Of a stretch of 64,000 bases of DNA, positions 34,945 to 44,155 are shown piece after piece. Source of the DNA: Hanleya hanleyi (taxonomy: Eukaryota; Mollusca; Polyplacophora; Lepidopleurida; Hanleyidae). Location: positions 1 through 64,000 of the forward strand of contig JAVTVY010037228.1 in assembly GCA_036873755.1 (NCBI GenBank), given 5' to 3'. Numbering within the stretch: the stretch's first letter is position 1; every line of letters starts with the position of its first letter. A program made the position numbers and the translations under genes. The notes beneath the pieces are model-generated. The model was not told where the DNA came from and searched no databases. It worked only from the letters and a program-made list of their open reading frames with translations.

Positions 34945-35345
34945 GACCAAGTAAATGTTAAAGTTTTGGACTTAGAAATTTTTTCCTCAGGACCAAGTAA
35001 ATGTTAAAGTCTGATCCTAAGGCCTGCCCGACCGCCGAACCCTCATATTTCAGATGCTTGCATCGGGCTACACATACTGAACCCATCCACTACCCTGGGA
35101 GAGCATGTCCCCACCCCTGGGACACCAGGACCAAGTAAATGTTAACGTTTTGGACTTAGAAAATTCCTGACACTAGCTTCTCGGCCTCACCTATGTCTCC
35201 TAAACTAAGGCCAACCCGACCCCCTGAACTCTCATCTATTCCAAATGCTTACATCGGGCTACAGATATTGAACCCATGCATTACCCTCGGGGAGCATGTC
35301 CCCACCCCTGGGACCTCAGGACCAAGTAAATGTTAAAGTTTCTGT
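34945..35345 (+). repeat. Tandem repeat of about 180-200 bp
   Basis: 'CAGGACCAAGTAAATGTTAA' recurs near 34941, 34988, 35127 and 35327. Between copies, 'GCATCGGGCTACA', 'GAACCCATCC', 'GGGAGCATGTCCCCACCCC' and 'TGGGAC' repeat in order. At least two long units and partial ones are present. Confidence 0.75.
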
Positions 35346-36283
35346 CCACAGCATCTCGGCTTCAACTATGTCTCCTGAACTAAGACCATTAGTGTATAAA
35401 TAACCTGGCGGGGGAATCCCGCAGTACTGAACCTCTATCAGTTTTGAATTTCGTGTCGCCTTAAATGAAGGACAAAATTCCCTTCAATTTTGCTATCAAA
35501 TCATTTTACATGAACCATATTTGTGTCCACACATTTAACTTATTATATTAATTCAAACTGAGTTTGTGGTGTCCCAGTTTTACCAGTGCATATTATTATG
35601 TAGCATTACACAATGACATGTATGATTGAAAACATTTGTCATTATATTCTTGTATTTGCATACAAATGGGAGGGTTCACCCACAAGGCTGGTGTCCCATT
35701 CCATACTGTAAATGATACCTCTACTCCAACTATTACACTCTGTCAGAAAATGGATTATATAATTCACGTATCATGACACAAAGTTACACCAAGAAGTTCC
35801 GTGGTCCAAATTGCACAGTCAATTGTCCCTAACTATGCGCTGTATATGCTTACTTTGAAAAAGAAATGTAATCTTTATTTCAAGTTTTATAATATAGTTT
35901 CTTTTAATCCAACCTCAACATCACTGATATAGAAACCATATTTTTATGTATTGTCTTTTCAATGGTGTGCAACCTCAAATGTACGAGCCTTCGACTCACA
36001 TACAAGTGATCTTGATCAAGTGATCTGTTGAATTTTATGAAAAATTGCCAAAGAGTTTAAAGTCCCATGAGAGTCGAATGCTTATGTATTATATATGTTG
36101 ACGTGGAGTATAGCTCAGAATTTTGTCTATCGTCCCACGTATGAGTCTATAAAGGTATATAACAGTAATAGAGAGAGAATTAAATTTTAACGTCGCGTTC
36201 AGCACTATTTTAGCTATATAGCGACCAGTATATAACAGTATATCTGTTGTATACTACACCAGTAGTATATAGCCGGGATTACG
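35346..36283. other. No gene seen
   Basis: An AT-rich spacer between the tandem repeats and the zinc-finger element. No exon was supported. Confidence 0.4.
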
Positions 36284-36836
36284 AGCAACATTGACCTCTT
36301 TGCACTTAAATTTGAGGCAGTCACGTGACAGAGGTCAAAGGTCATTGAATGCACTTGAGCTGACCTGTATCCTTTCATCTTGTCTTTGACCTTGGATCAT
36401 GTTTAGACATGTTAGGGTTTTTCCCATCACGTGCGGTATGACGTCACTTCCGGTCTGGGTGAATGGGGCGTCACCTGATAGGACATGTTCTGACCTGTCT
36501 GTGGGGTTTTTCCGTACAATGTCGTTCACTTTCGTGTGTTTTCGGTGCGAAGGGTACGTTCGGTGAGATGGGAACATGATAGGCCATGCACCGTCTGTGG
36601 GGTTTTTCCCGCCAGAATTTCGCTGTCGTCTGCTTGGGGTTGTCACGTGCCGAACACCTGGCTCCCCGAATTGCAACAATGTTGCACGTTCGCTACAATG
36701 TTGCGGTGAACACCTGGCGTCTGCGTGAGTGAGTTCCGTGCCGAATGCGATTAGGAGTGCATGTACGGACTTGTATGCCGCCCATTCATTTGAGTCGGGG
36801 ACTTGGGGTCCCTACGGAAGGATTTTGCGAGTCATG

Positions 36837-37495
36837 GGTGGGTGTATGTAAAATGAGGATTTGTCTCGAAAATATAAAAAGCGGAACACGGACTTTACCT
36901 CTAAAATAGGGGAAAACCCCTATCAACTCTATCCCAAAGGGCTAATATCGGTCCCTGGCTTATCGGGTTCTGCCCGGAGTGGGTGTATGTAAAATTAGGA
37001 TTTGTCCCGAAAATATAAAAAAGCGGAACACGGACTTTACCCCTACAATAGAGGAAAACTCCTATCAACCCTATCCCAAAGGGCAAATATCGGTCCCTGG
37101 CTTATCGGGGCCTGCTGAGAGGGTGGAGAAGTGGGTGTATGTAAATTTAGGATTTGTCCCGAAACTATAAAAAGCGGAACACGGACTTTACCCCTACAAT
37201 AGAGGAAAACTCCTATTAACCCTATCCCAAAGGGCAAATATCGGTCCCTGGCTTATCGGGGCCTGCTGAGAGAGTGGGTGTATGTAAAATTAGGATTTGT
37301 CCCGAAAATATAAAAAGCGGAACACGGACTTTACCCCTACAATAGAGGAAAACTCCTATCAGCCCTGTCCAAAAGGGTTAATATCGGTCCCCGGGCTTAT
37401 CGGGGCCTGGATGCATGGGTGGGTGCATGTAAAATCAGGATTTTTCACGAAAATATAAAAAAAACGGAACACGGACTTTACCCCCTCCCCCTAAA
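36837..37495 (+). repeat. ZFE satellite, block 1 (five units)
   Basis: Units of about 140-150 bp begin 'GTGGGTGTATGTAAAATTAG', contain 'TATAAAAAGCGGAACACGG' and 'CGGACTTTACCCCTA', and end 'ATATCGGTCCCTGGCTTATC'. Starts are near 36837, 36978, 37130, 37274 and 37419. The same unit is reversed at 47340-47755 and single at 63240-63385. Open frames across it are by-products of the repeats. Confidence 0.9.
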
Positions 37496-37529
37496 CTAGG
37501 GGGAAACCCTATCAAGGGCGTATATTGAC

Positions 37530-37985
37530 TCCCATTGACCTTTGATCTCCAGTATAGAGTGCGTATATTCACTACCATTGGCCTTTGACTTCAAAAATTT
37601 GCATATCGTGACCTTTGACAGCCAATCAGAAGCGAGTATTTTGACCTCGTCTGACTGTATACATGTACTGACTTGGTTCTGGGGTTTTTCCATCACGGTT
37701 GTGCGCAGGTGTATGACGTCACTTCCGGTCGGCGTGAATCGGGCGTGACCTATGGGATGCATGTACCGACTTGGTTCTGGGTATTTGCCATCACGGGGAG
37801 GTCACGTGATCAGTTCAAGGTCATATCCAGTATAGTGTGTGTATATTCACTACCATTGACCTTTGACCTCAAAAAATTTGCATATCGTCACCATTGACAG
37901 CCAATCAGAAGCGAGTATTTTGACCTCGTCTGACTGTATGGAATGCATGTACTGACTTGGTTCTGGGGGTTTTCCATCATGTCGG
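37530..37985 (+). repeat. Duplicated motif block between satellite blocks
   Basis: Two direct copies (about 37530-37700 and 37832-37975) contain 'CACTACCATTG', a TTTGAC half-site, 'AAATTTGCATATCGT', 'GACAGCCAATCAGAAGCGAG' and 'TACTGACTTGGTTCTGG'. The second holds a perfect DR1 (TGACCTTTGACCT, 37857-37869) and an octamer (ATTTGCAT, 37876-37883). A CRE/ETS composite TGACGTCACTTCCGG is at 37714-37728 and another at 36439-36453. Confidence 0.8.
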
Positions 37986-38023
37986 GGACTTGAGGTCCCT
38001 ACGGAAGGATTTTGCAAGTCATG

Positions 38024-38510
38024 TGTGGGTGTATGTAAAATGAGGATTTGTCTCGAAAATATAAAAAGCGGAACACGGACTTTACTTCTAAAATAGGGGA
38101 AAACCCCTATCAACTCTATCCCAAAGGGCTAATATCGGTCCCTGGCTTATCGGGTTCTGCCTGGAGTGGGTGTATGTAAAATTAGGATTTGTGCCGAAAA
38201 TATAAAAAGCGGAACACGGACTTTACCGCTAAAATAGGGAAAAACTCCTAATCCAAAGGGCTAGTATCGGTCCCTAGCTTATCGGGGCCTGCTGAGAGAG
38301 TGGGGGAGTGGGTGTATGTAAAATTAGGATTTGTCCCGAAAATATAAAAAGCGGAACACGGACTTTATCCCTACAATAGAGGAAAACACCTATCAACCCG
38401 ATCCAAAAGGGCTAATATCGGTTCCCGGGCTTATCGGGGCCTGGGTGCATGGGTGAGTGCATGTAAAATCAGGATTTTTCCCGAAAATGTAAAAAAACGG
38501 AACACGGACA
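38024..38510 (+). repeat. ZFE satellite, block 2 (four units)
   Basis: These are further units of the satellite at 36837-37495, with starts near 38024, 38165, 38308 and 38452. The last is cut within the 'GGAACACGGAC' part, where a block matching the complement of 45770-45910 begins. Confidence 0.88.
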
Positions 38511-38519
38511 TTCATCAGT

Positions 38520-39136
38520 ACGAGTAGTAGCGAAAGTGGGCATTTTGGGGCAGCGAAGGAAGGTATTTGGGGTAGAGAGGGACCATCCTTGGTCCGAATG
38601 CGTCGTGTGAGGTGTCATCTTGTAGCAACGCCCGCCAACGCCAAGCTTAATGCTTCAACGCCCTGGTGAAATATCTCAGAAGCTCTGATTTTCTAGATAT
38701 TCCATGGAATTGTCACAAATTCTTCGAAATGCAGTGACGTCCGTCGTTACGCCTTAACAGACCGGAGAGAGAACAACAACAAGGATGACACATGAGAGAA
38801 CAACAACAACAAGAAGTTTTTTTTCATATAGTTTATTTTCCCCAATGTTACATCATACCCACGCTGGGGGAGCCGCGTTGGGTATTTTTACAACTCAAAA
38901 AACTCTTGTCCAATCAGAGGGTACCATTTGCATCTGTTATATTCCTTCTTGTCCGTTAGATGTATTTTCGGCTGCTCTTGTCTGTCGCCATTTCAGAAAG
39001 TTCCATCTTCGGCCATGTTCGCTCTGAACCGTTTGTTCTAATCATCGTCGGGCAGGTCAGGATACCGTTGAGGTAACCTATCCTCAGATAGTTGTTTGCG
39101 CATTCTGAGTATCTATCAGTGCATGGGTGAATACAT
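38520..39136 (-). other. 3' flank of zinc-finger gene 1
   Basis: This holds two blocks conserved between element copies. About 38520-38630 is the complement of 45750-45900 ('GGACCATCCTTGGTCC' and 'AGTACGAGTAGTAGCGAAAG'). About 38825-38890 matches 63425-63490 and the complement of 45225-45275, with an AATAAA on the minus strand. I read the second block as the shared 3' end or poly(A) region of the zinc-finger transcripts. Confidence 0.55.
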
Positions 39137-40051
39137 TCATCCGATGGGAAGATTCCGTAATTTGGTCACGACATTGGTCATCCTCTCCACTATCCACTTG
39201 GTGTTGGGGCGTTGTTGTTGGGCCCATTCCAAGGGATCCAATTGGTCCACTTGGTCCAGCATCGTCTCTAGCGACGCCCGGTTAATGATGGTAAACGGTT
39301 GGTCAAATACCCGGAAGTTACTGCTCGGGTAAAAGTATCGGACTTGGCCTGTCTCCTTATGCTGCAGTACATAACCAAACGCCAGATTTAATTTGAAGGA
39401 CGTAGCTTGGTCATTGAAGACGGCCTCCACGTAGCTGCATAGACGGGCGAGGTTGGTCAGTCGGAAATTGTAGATATCTTGAATAGGGCGATGACGGTGG
39501 AAACAATGCCGTACCATGGGCCAATGGCGCCGATAGATGTCACTCACTGGATGGGCGTCCTGTAAGAGATCGCTGGGAACATCCACCGCATCTTCCAGAA
39601 AATGTTCGATGTCGTCAGGCGTATGACTCGAAACCGTAACGCTGGGGTCCGGCTGGATATCCAGACCCTCCTGCACTGTGGGTATAGGCGAGCTCTCCGT
39701 GATCGCATCACCAGTGGCATTCGTCTCCCCGGGTTCATCTTTACTGGGTCTGACCTTTCGCGGCTCCACTTTAGTGGAAAGTTGTTGCCCAAACCGTAGA
39801 GACGGGGCATGAATCAATCGTTGGTGCTGTTTTAACCGACTGGGTCGTTTGAAGAATCGACCACAATCGTTACATTGTACCGTCGCACCCTCGTGGAGTG
39901 TCCTCTCATGGCGCAGTAAATTATCCTCCCGATTGAATGACCGTTCGCAGATTATACAAGTATACCGTGCATCGTTGTGGGTGGAGGCCTCGTGGCGTCG
40001 TAAACTTTCTATATGAGTAAACTGCTTCTGGCAAGTTGTGCAAGAGCACAT
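39137..40051 (-). CDS. Zinc-finger gene 1 (ZF1): three C2H2 fingers plus ZFE C-terminal domain
   Basis: The intact frame is 304 codons from the ATG that aligns with the other copies (a longer frame extends upstream to 40156 but lacks homology). Three C-x2-C-x12-H-x4-H fingers occupy about residues 2-90. An acidic/Ser-Thr linker follows to about 165. The C-terminal domain has DIYRRHWPM, QDIYNFRLTNL, LNLAFGYVLQHKETGQ, RYFYPSS and WAQQQRPNTKW. It is the most diverged copy in the palindrome region. It has a short deletion in the conserved MTNVTFFVTKL segment, leaving MTNVVTKL. The product should bind DNA in the nucleus; the C-terminal domain is unknown to me. Unlike the other copies, it lacks the strong TATA/initiator unit upstream. 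Confidence 0.75.
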   Translation of the reverse strand: MCSCTTCQKQFTHIESLRRHEASTHNDARYTCIICERSFNREDNLLRHERTLHEGATVQCNDCGRFFKRPSRLKQHQRLIHAPSLRFGQQLSTKVEPRKVRPSKDEPGETNATGDAITESSPIPTVQEGLDIQPDPSVTVSSHTPDDIEHFLEDAVDVPSDLLQDAHPVSDIYRRHWPMVRHCFHRHRPIQDIYNFRLTNLARLCSYVEAVFNDQATSFKLNLAFGYVLQHKETGQVRYFYPSSNFRVFDQPFTIINRASLETMLDQVDQLDPLEWAQQQRPNTKWIVERMTNVVTKLRNLPIG

Positions 40052-40244
40052 ATCGGTTGTGGATCTGGAAATGATGAATGCCGTAAAAATTCCGGCCATT
40101 ATAGGCCAACATAGGAGTACCCGATGTTCTACAGTCAGGGATGTACAAGAACCCACCTAGCGTTGCCGCCGTCAACGATCAGCATATAGACATATAGATT
40201 ATGTATGGCATGTTATGGTATTCATCAGTGCATGCCTGAAGCAT

Positions 40245-41139
40245 TCAGCCTACGGTGTAGTCGGTCAGCTTGGTAACGAAAAACGTGACATTGGTCATCC
40301 TCTCTACGACCCACTGTGTGTTGGGGCGTTGTTGTTGGGCCCATTCCAAGGGGTCCACGGTGTCCAGTTTCTCCAGCATCGTCTCTAGCGACGTCTTATC
40401 CGCGATGGTAAACGGTTGGTTAAATACCCGGATGCTACTGCTCGGGTAGAAGTATCGGACTTGGTCTGCCTCTTTATGCTGTAGCACATAACCAAACGCC
40501 AGATTCAACTTGAAGGTCGATCTTTGATCGTTGAAGATGGCTTCCACGTAGCTGCGTAGATGGGCGAGGTCGGTCAGTCGGAAATTGTAGATATCTTGAA
40601 TAGGGCGATGACGGTGGAAGCAGTGCCGGATCATGGGCCAATGGCGCCGATAGATGTCACTCACTGGATGATCGTCGTGTAATAGATCGCTAGGAACATT
40701 TTCTGGGTTCGTCCGCGAACTGTACTTTGCCCTCTACGACGTACAAAATCTGGCTCAAGGTCTTGTCGTCGGAATTTGACTGTTGAATTAGGGCGACATC
40801 ATCATCATCGGCCCTCATGCGATGGGTGGGAGCTCCCTCTGTCTCGATACTGGTTACGGGCTTCTCTACCAGCAAACGTGGCTGCGGAAGAGGGTGTCGT
40901 GTGCGTTGGTGTCGCAGCAACTGACTGGTCAGTTTGAAAAGCCGACCACATTTTTCGCATGGACGCTTGGGTGGCCCATGAATTGAACGTTTATGGCGCT
41001 GTAAATGATCCGGGCGCTGAAACAACAGTGTACATATCGTACAGCTATACCGGGCGGTTCCGTCGTGCTTGGTAGCCTCATGGCGGCGTAAGTCGTGCAG
41101 ACGAGTGAATGATTTGGAGCACGTAGTACAAGTGAACAT
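40245..41139 (-). pseudogene. Zinc-finger gene 2 (ZF2), frameshifted
   Basis: This copy is the near-identical mirror of ZF3. The first 149 codons (40690-41139) carry three C2H2 fingers and the acidic linker. One extra base at about 40699-40704 (CCCAGAAAATG against CCCATAAATG in ZF3) shifts the frame, and a stop follows. The C-terminal domain continues in another frame from 40664 to 40245 without other breaks. A codon is also missing after KPV. Unless the base is a sequencing error, it yields only a truncated finger protein without the C-terminal domain. It keeps a TATA/initiator promoter. Confidence 0.85.
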
Positions 41140-41157
41140 CTTGGTGGTTGACAGAGT

Positions 41158-41191
41158 ATCTGATGAAACGGCCAGACCGCTTCCCTTTATA
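41158..41191 (-). promoter_or_regulatory. Core promoter of ZF2 (TATA and initiator)
   Basis: On the minus strand, TATAAAGG (41191-41184) precedes an initiator-like TCAGAT, whose A is 41161, by 30 bases. The ATG follows after a 22 base leader. Confidence 0.75.
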
Positions 41192-41537
41192 GCACGCTAG
41201 CTGGTGATCTATTTTTAGCACACTCAGTTCAACTACTCCCAAGTCGAGGCCCAAGATGTACTGGTGTACAACTGAACCGCGTTGCGCGCGCGCGTGTGTA
41301 TGTATGGGCAGTGGATTTTACATCCGGGATCTTGTCAACATCCGGGTTTTCCAGTGGGTTTTCCCCCTCGTTCCCCCATCTTCCATACGGGTACTGTGAT
41401 TTTACATCCGGGTCCGCATCTTACCTCCGGGGTTTTCCATGTTTACTGTCACGTGTCCGGAACCGGAAGTTGTTATAAGGCAGGTGGCGCCCCGAGCCCC
41501 GGTGCTCTTGAAGCTCGGAGCTCTTGGAGCGGTGTGC

Positions 41538-41795
41538 AAACACTGGTCAAAGAGGGCTATACAACCAAACACTGGTCAAACAGGGCTATACGGTGAAACA
41601 CTGGTCAAACAGGGCTGTACTACCAAACACTGGTCAAACAGGGCTATACCACCAAACACTGGTCAAACAGGGCTATACCAACAAACACTGGTCAAACAGG
41701 GCTATACCACCAAACACTGGTCAAACAGGGCTATGCCACCAAACACTGGTCAAACAGGGCTACACCAACAAACACTGGTCAAACAGGAAAGAGTG
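41538..41795 (+). repeat. 29 bp minisatellite, left arm
   Basis: Nine unit starts at 29 bp steps (41538, 41567, ... 41770) carry 'AAACACTGGTCAAACAGGG' plus 'CTATACCACC'. Because 29 is not a multiple of 3, all three frames stay open, which explains the repetitive reading frames over it. I do not call them genes. Confidence 0.95.
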
Positions 41796-42020
41796 AGGAG
41801 AAACATTAGACCTGCCTCACTAACTGTATTGTAGATGTATTGATAATAAGAAGTTTGAGTATCTCAGATGAACCATATTGAAGTGATCTTTGACCCATGC
41901 GCACCATTTTTATCCGGTATTCTGCAAGAGCATTTGGACACCTGTTGACCTCAATAATTTGCATATGACCTCTGTGAGGTCACTTCCGCTTCCGTTCACG
42001 TGACCGGAACTGACCTTTGA

Positions 42021-42062
42021 CACTGTGCGCAATTTTTATCCGGTTTTGTTAGCGCGCGCAGG
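42021..42062. other. Spacer at the centre of the palindrome
   Basis: These 42 bp separate the inverted arms. They include 'TTTTTATCCGG', also present at about 41908-41918, and a GCGCGCGC-type run. The flanks are 'CTGACCTTTGAC' and its complement 'GTCAAAGGTCAG', which are half-DR1 motifs. Confidence 0.85.
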
Positions 42063-42227
42063 GTCAAAGGTCAGTTTCGGTCACGTGAACGGAAGCGGAA
42101 GTGACCTCACAGAGGTCATATGCAAATTATTGAGGTCAACATGGTTCATCTGAGATACTCAAACTTCTTATTATCAATACATCTACAATACAGTTAGTGA
42201 GGCGGGTCAAATGTTTCTCCTCACTCT

Positions 42228-42430
42228 TTCCTGTTTGACCAATGTTTGCTGGTGTAGCCCTATTTGACCAGTGTTTGGTGGTATAGCCCTGTTTGACCAG
42301 TGTTTGGTGGTATAGCCCTGTTTGACCACTGTTTGGTAGTACAGCCCTGTTTGACCAGTGTTTGACCGTATAGCCCTGTTTGACCAGCGTTTGGTTGTAT
42401 AGCCCTCTTTGACCAGTGTTTGCACGCCGC
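42228..42430 (-). repeat. 29 bp minisatellite, right arm
   Basis: The complement of the array at 41538-41795, with six full and one or two partial units instead of nine. Variants such as 'CGTTTGGTTG' and 'TGTTTGACCG' occupy matching positions, so the arms diverged by unit loss or gain. Confidence 0.93.
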
Positions 42431-42767
42431 TCCAAGAGCTCCGAGCTTCAAGAGCACCGGGGCTCGGGGCGCCACCTGTCTTATAACAACTTCCGGTTCC
42501 GCACACGTGACAGTAAACATGGAAAACCCCGAAGGTAAGATGCGGACCCGGATGTAAAACCACAGTACCCGTATGGAAGATAGGGAACGAGGGGGAAAAC
42601 CCACTGGAAAACCCGGATGTTGACAATGTACCGGATGTAAAATCCACTGCCCCTACATACACACGCGCGCGCGCAACGTGGTTCAGTTGTACACTAGTAC
42701 ATCTTGGCCCTCGACTTGGGATTAGTTGAACTGAGTGTGCTAAAAATAGATAAGCCAGCTAGCGTGC

Positions 42768-42802
42768 TATAAAAGGGAAGCAGCCTGGCCGTTTCATCAG
42801 AT
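42768..42802 (+). promoter_or_regulatory. Core promoter of ZF3 (TATA and initiator)
   Basis: TATAAAAG at 42768-42775 lies 31 bases before the A (42799) of an initiator-like TCAGAT. The leader is 22 bases. Upstream, 'CTAAAAATAGAT' is conserved at all three promoters and could bind a MADS/MEF2-type factor. Confidence 0.8.
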
Positions 42803-42820
42803 ACTCTGTCAACCACCAAG

Positions 42821-43717
42821 ATGTTCACTTGTACTATGTGCTTCAAATCATTCACTCGTCTGCACGACTTACGCCGCCATGAGGCTACCAAGCACGACGG
42901 AACCGCCCGATATAGCTGTATGATATGTACACTGTCGTTTCAGCGCCCGGATCATTTACAGCGCCATAAACGTTCAATTCATGGGCCACCCAAGCGTCCA
43001 TGCGAAAAATGTGGTCGGCTTTTCAAACTGACCAGTCAGTTGCTGCGCCACCAACGCACACGACACCCTGTTCCGCAGCCACGTTTGCTGGTAGAGAAGC
43101 CCGTAGGCACCAGTATCGAGACAGAGGGAACTCCCACCCATCGCATGAGGGCCGATGATGATGATGTCGCCCTAATTCAACAATCAAATTCCGACGACAA
43201 GACCTTGAACCAGATTTTGTACGACGTAGAGGGCAAAGTACACTTCGCGGACGAACCCATAAATGTTCCTAGCGATCTGTTACACGACGATCATCCAGTG
43301 AGTGACATCTATCGGCGCCATTGGCCCATGATCCGGCACTGCTTCCACCGTCATCGCCCCATTCAAGATATCTACAATTTCCGACTGACCGACCTCGCCC
43401 ATCTACGCAGCTACGTGGAAGCCATCTTCAACGATCAAAGTACGACCTTCAAGTTGAATCTGGCGTTTGGTTATGTGCTACAGCATAAGGAGGCAGACCA
43501 AGTCCGATACTTTTACCCGAGCAGTAGCATCCGGGTATTTGACCAACCCTTTACCATCACGGATAAGACGTCGCTAGAGACGATGCTGGAGAAACTGGAC
43601 ACCGTGGATCCCTTGGAATGGGCCCAACAACAACGCCCCAACACCCAGTGGGTCGTAGAGAGGATGACCAATGTCACGTTTTTCGTTACCAAGCTGACCG
43701 ACTACACCATAGGCTGA
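42821..43717 (+). CDS. Zinc-finger gene 3 (ZF3), intact
   Basis: A full 298-codon frame. The C2H2 ligands are C4/C7/H20/H25, C33/C36/H49/H54 and C61/C64/H77/H82. Residues about 90-155 are a polar, acidic linker (RADDDDVALIQQSNSDD). The C-terminal domain (about 160-298) is the most conserved part of the family, with VSDIYRRHWPMIRHCFHRH, QDIYNFRLTDL, LNLAFGYVLQ, VRYFYPSSS, LEWAQQQRPNTQW and MTNVTFFVTKL. The gene is intronless with a TATA/initiator promoter and an AATAAA 129 bp after the stop, like genes of compact mobile or viral genomes. A DNA-binding regulator is the natural guess. I remember similar finger-plus-domain proteins annotated as uncharacterised in marine invertebrates, but I cannot name the family. 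Confidence 0.85.
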   Translation: MFTCTMCFKSFTRLHDLRRHEATKHDGTARYSCMICTLSFQRPDHLQRHKRSIHGPPKRPCEKCGRLFKLTSQLLRHQRTRHPVPQPRLLVEKPVGTSIETEGTPTHRMRADDDDVALIQQSNSDDKTLNQILYDVEGKVHFADEPINVPSDLLHDDHPVSDIYRRHWPMIRHCFHRHRPIQDIYNFRLTDLAHLRSYVEAIFNDQSTTFKLNLAFGYVLQHKEADQVRYFYPSSSIRVFDQPFTITDKTSLETMLEKLDTVDPLEWAQQQRPNTQWVVERMTNVTFFVTKLTDYTIG

Positions 43718-43806
43718 ATGCTTCACCCATGCACTGATGAATACCATAACATGCCATACATACTCTATATGTCTATACGCTGATCGTTGACGGCGGCAAC
43801 GCTAGG

Positions 43807-44066
43807 TGGTGGTGGTGGTAGTGGTGGTGGTGGTGCTGTGAGGATAATAAAACGTGTATTAAGCAATGTGCCTGCTGGTGTTGATGTCTCTTGGTTGTGT
43901 TTATATTGAATGGGTCTGAGCATATTGATGCGATGAGAGGAAGTTTTCGGAGAGAACGTAATTCGACATGGTGCACGATTGGACTCAAACACAAACACAC
44001 ACACGTACGCAATGTGGCTCAGTCGTACACCAGTACTTCTCGGTCCTCGACTTGTAGGTACTTGAA
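43807..44066 (+). other. Spacer between ZF3 and ZF4
   Basis: A (GGT)n run at about 43806-43836 is followed by AATAAA (43846-43851). The last part, with 'GTACACCAGTACTTCTCGG' and 'GTGAGTGTGCTAAAAATAGA', repeats the upstream region of ZF3, so the ZF4 unit is a tandem duplicate including its promoter. Confidence 0.75.
43846..43851 (+). terminator. Poly(A) signal of ZF3
   Basis: AATAAA lies 129 bp after the ZF3 stop, in 'GGATAATAAAACG'. Confidence 0.6.
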
Positions 44067-44102
44067 GTGAGTGTGCTAAAAATAGATCACCTGCTAGCGT
44101 GC

Positions 44103-44137
44103 TATAAAAGGGAAGCGGCCTGGCCGTTCCATCAGAC
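44103..44137 (+). promoter_or_regulatory. Core promoter of ZF4 (TATA and initiator)
   Basis: TATAAAAG at 44103-44110 lies 31 bases before the A (44134) of TCAGAC. The spacing is identical to ZF3, and the leader again is 22 bases to the ATG at 44156. Confidence 0.8.
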
Positions 44138-44155
44138 ACTCTGTCAGTCACCAAG

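Larger units (their letters stand above)
40150..42020. repeat. Inner inverted repeat, left arm
   Basis: This arm pairs with 42063-43806 with few differences: about 75 extra bp near 41875-41945, fewer or more minisatellite units, a 3 bp and a 1 bp indel in the gene, and scattered substitutions. The homology stops at 'CGCTAGGTGG' (left 40155-40164 in complement, right 43800-43808). Confidence 0.9.
42063..43806. repeat. Inner inverted repeat, right arm
   Basis: This is the mirror of 40150-42020. It contains the minisatellite, the promoter and the intact ZF3 gene. Confidence 0.9.

Noticed and set aside
34646..34954. 102-codon frame over the direct repeat and CTGT microsatellite
   Set aside because: It crosses a repeat, a retroelement-like head and a microsatellite, and has no conserved domain.
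36901..37237. Repeated short frames starting MPFGIGLIGVFLYCRG
   Set aside because: They recur because the satellite recurs. Frames end at unit borders and show no protein-level conservation across units.
41538..41795. CRISPR-like array with 29 bp spacing
   Set aside because: Units are contiguous, with no unique spacers, and the setting is a eukaryotic genome. It is a minisatellite.
41282..42662. Several long overlapping open frames on both strands reading repeated KQGYTTKHWSNR-like protein
   Set aside because: They come from the 29 bp minisatellite, whose period keeps all frames open. Mirror frames occur on the other strand. No promoter, start context or conserved non-repeat part supports a gene.
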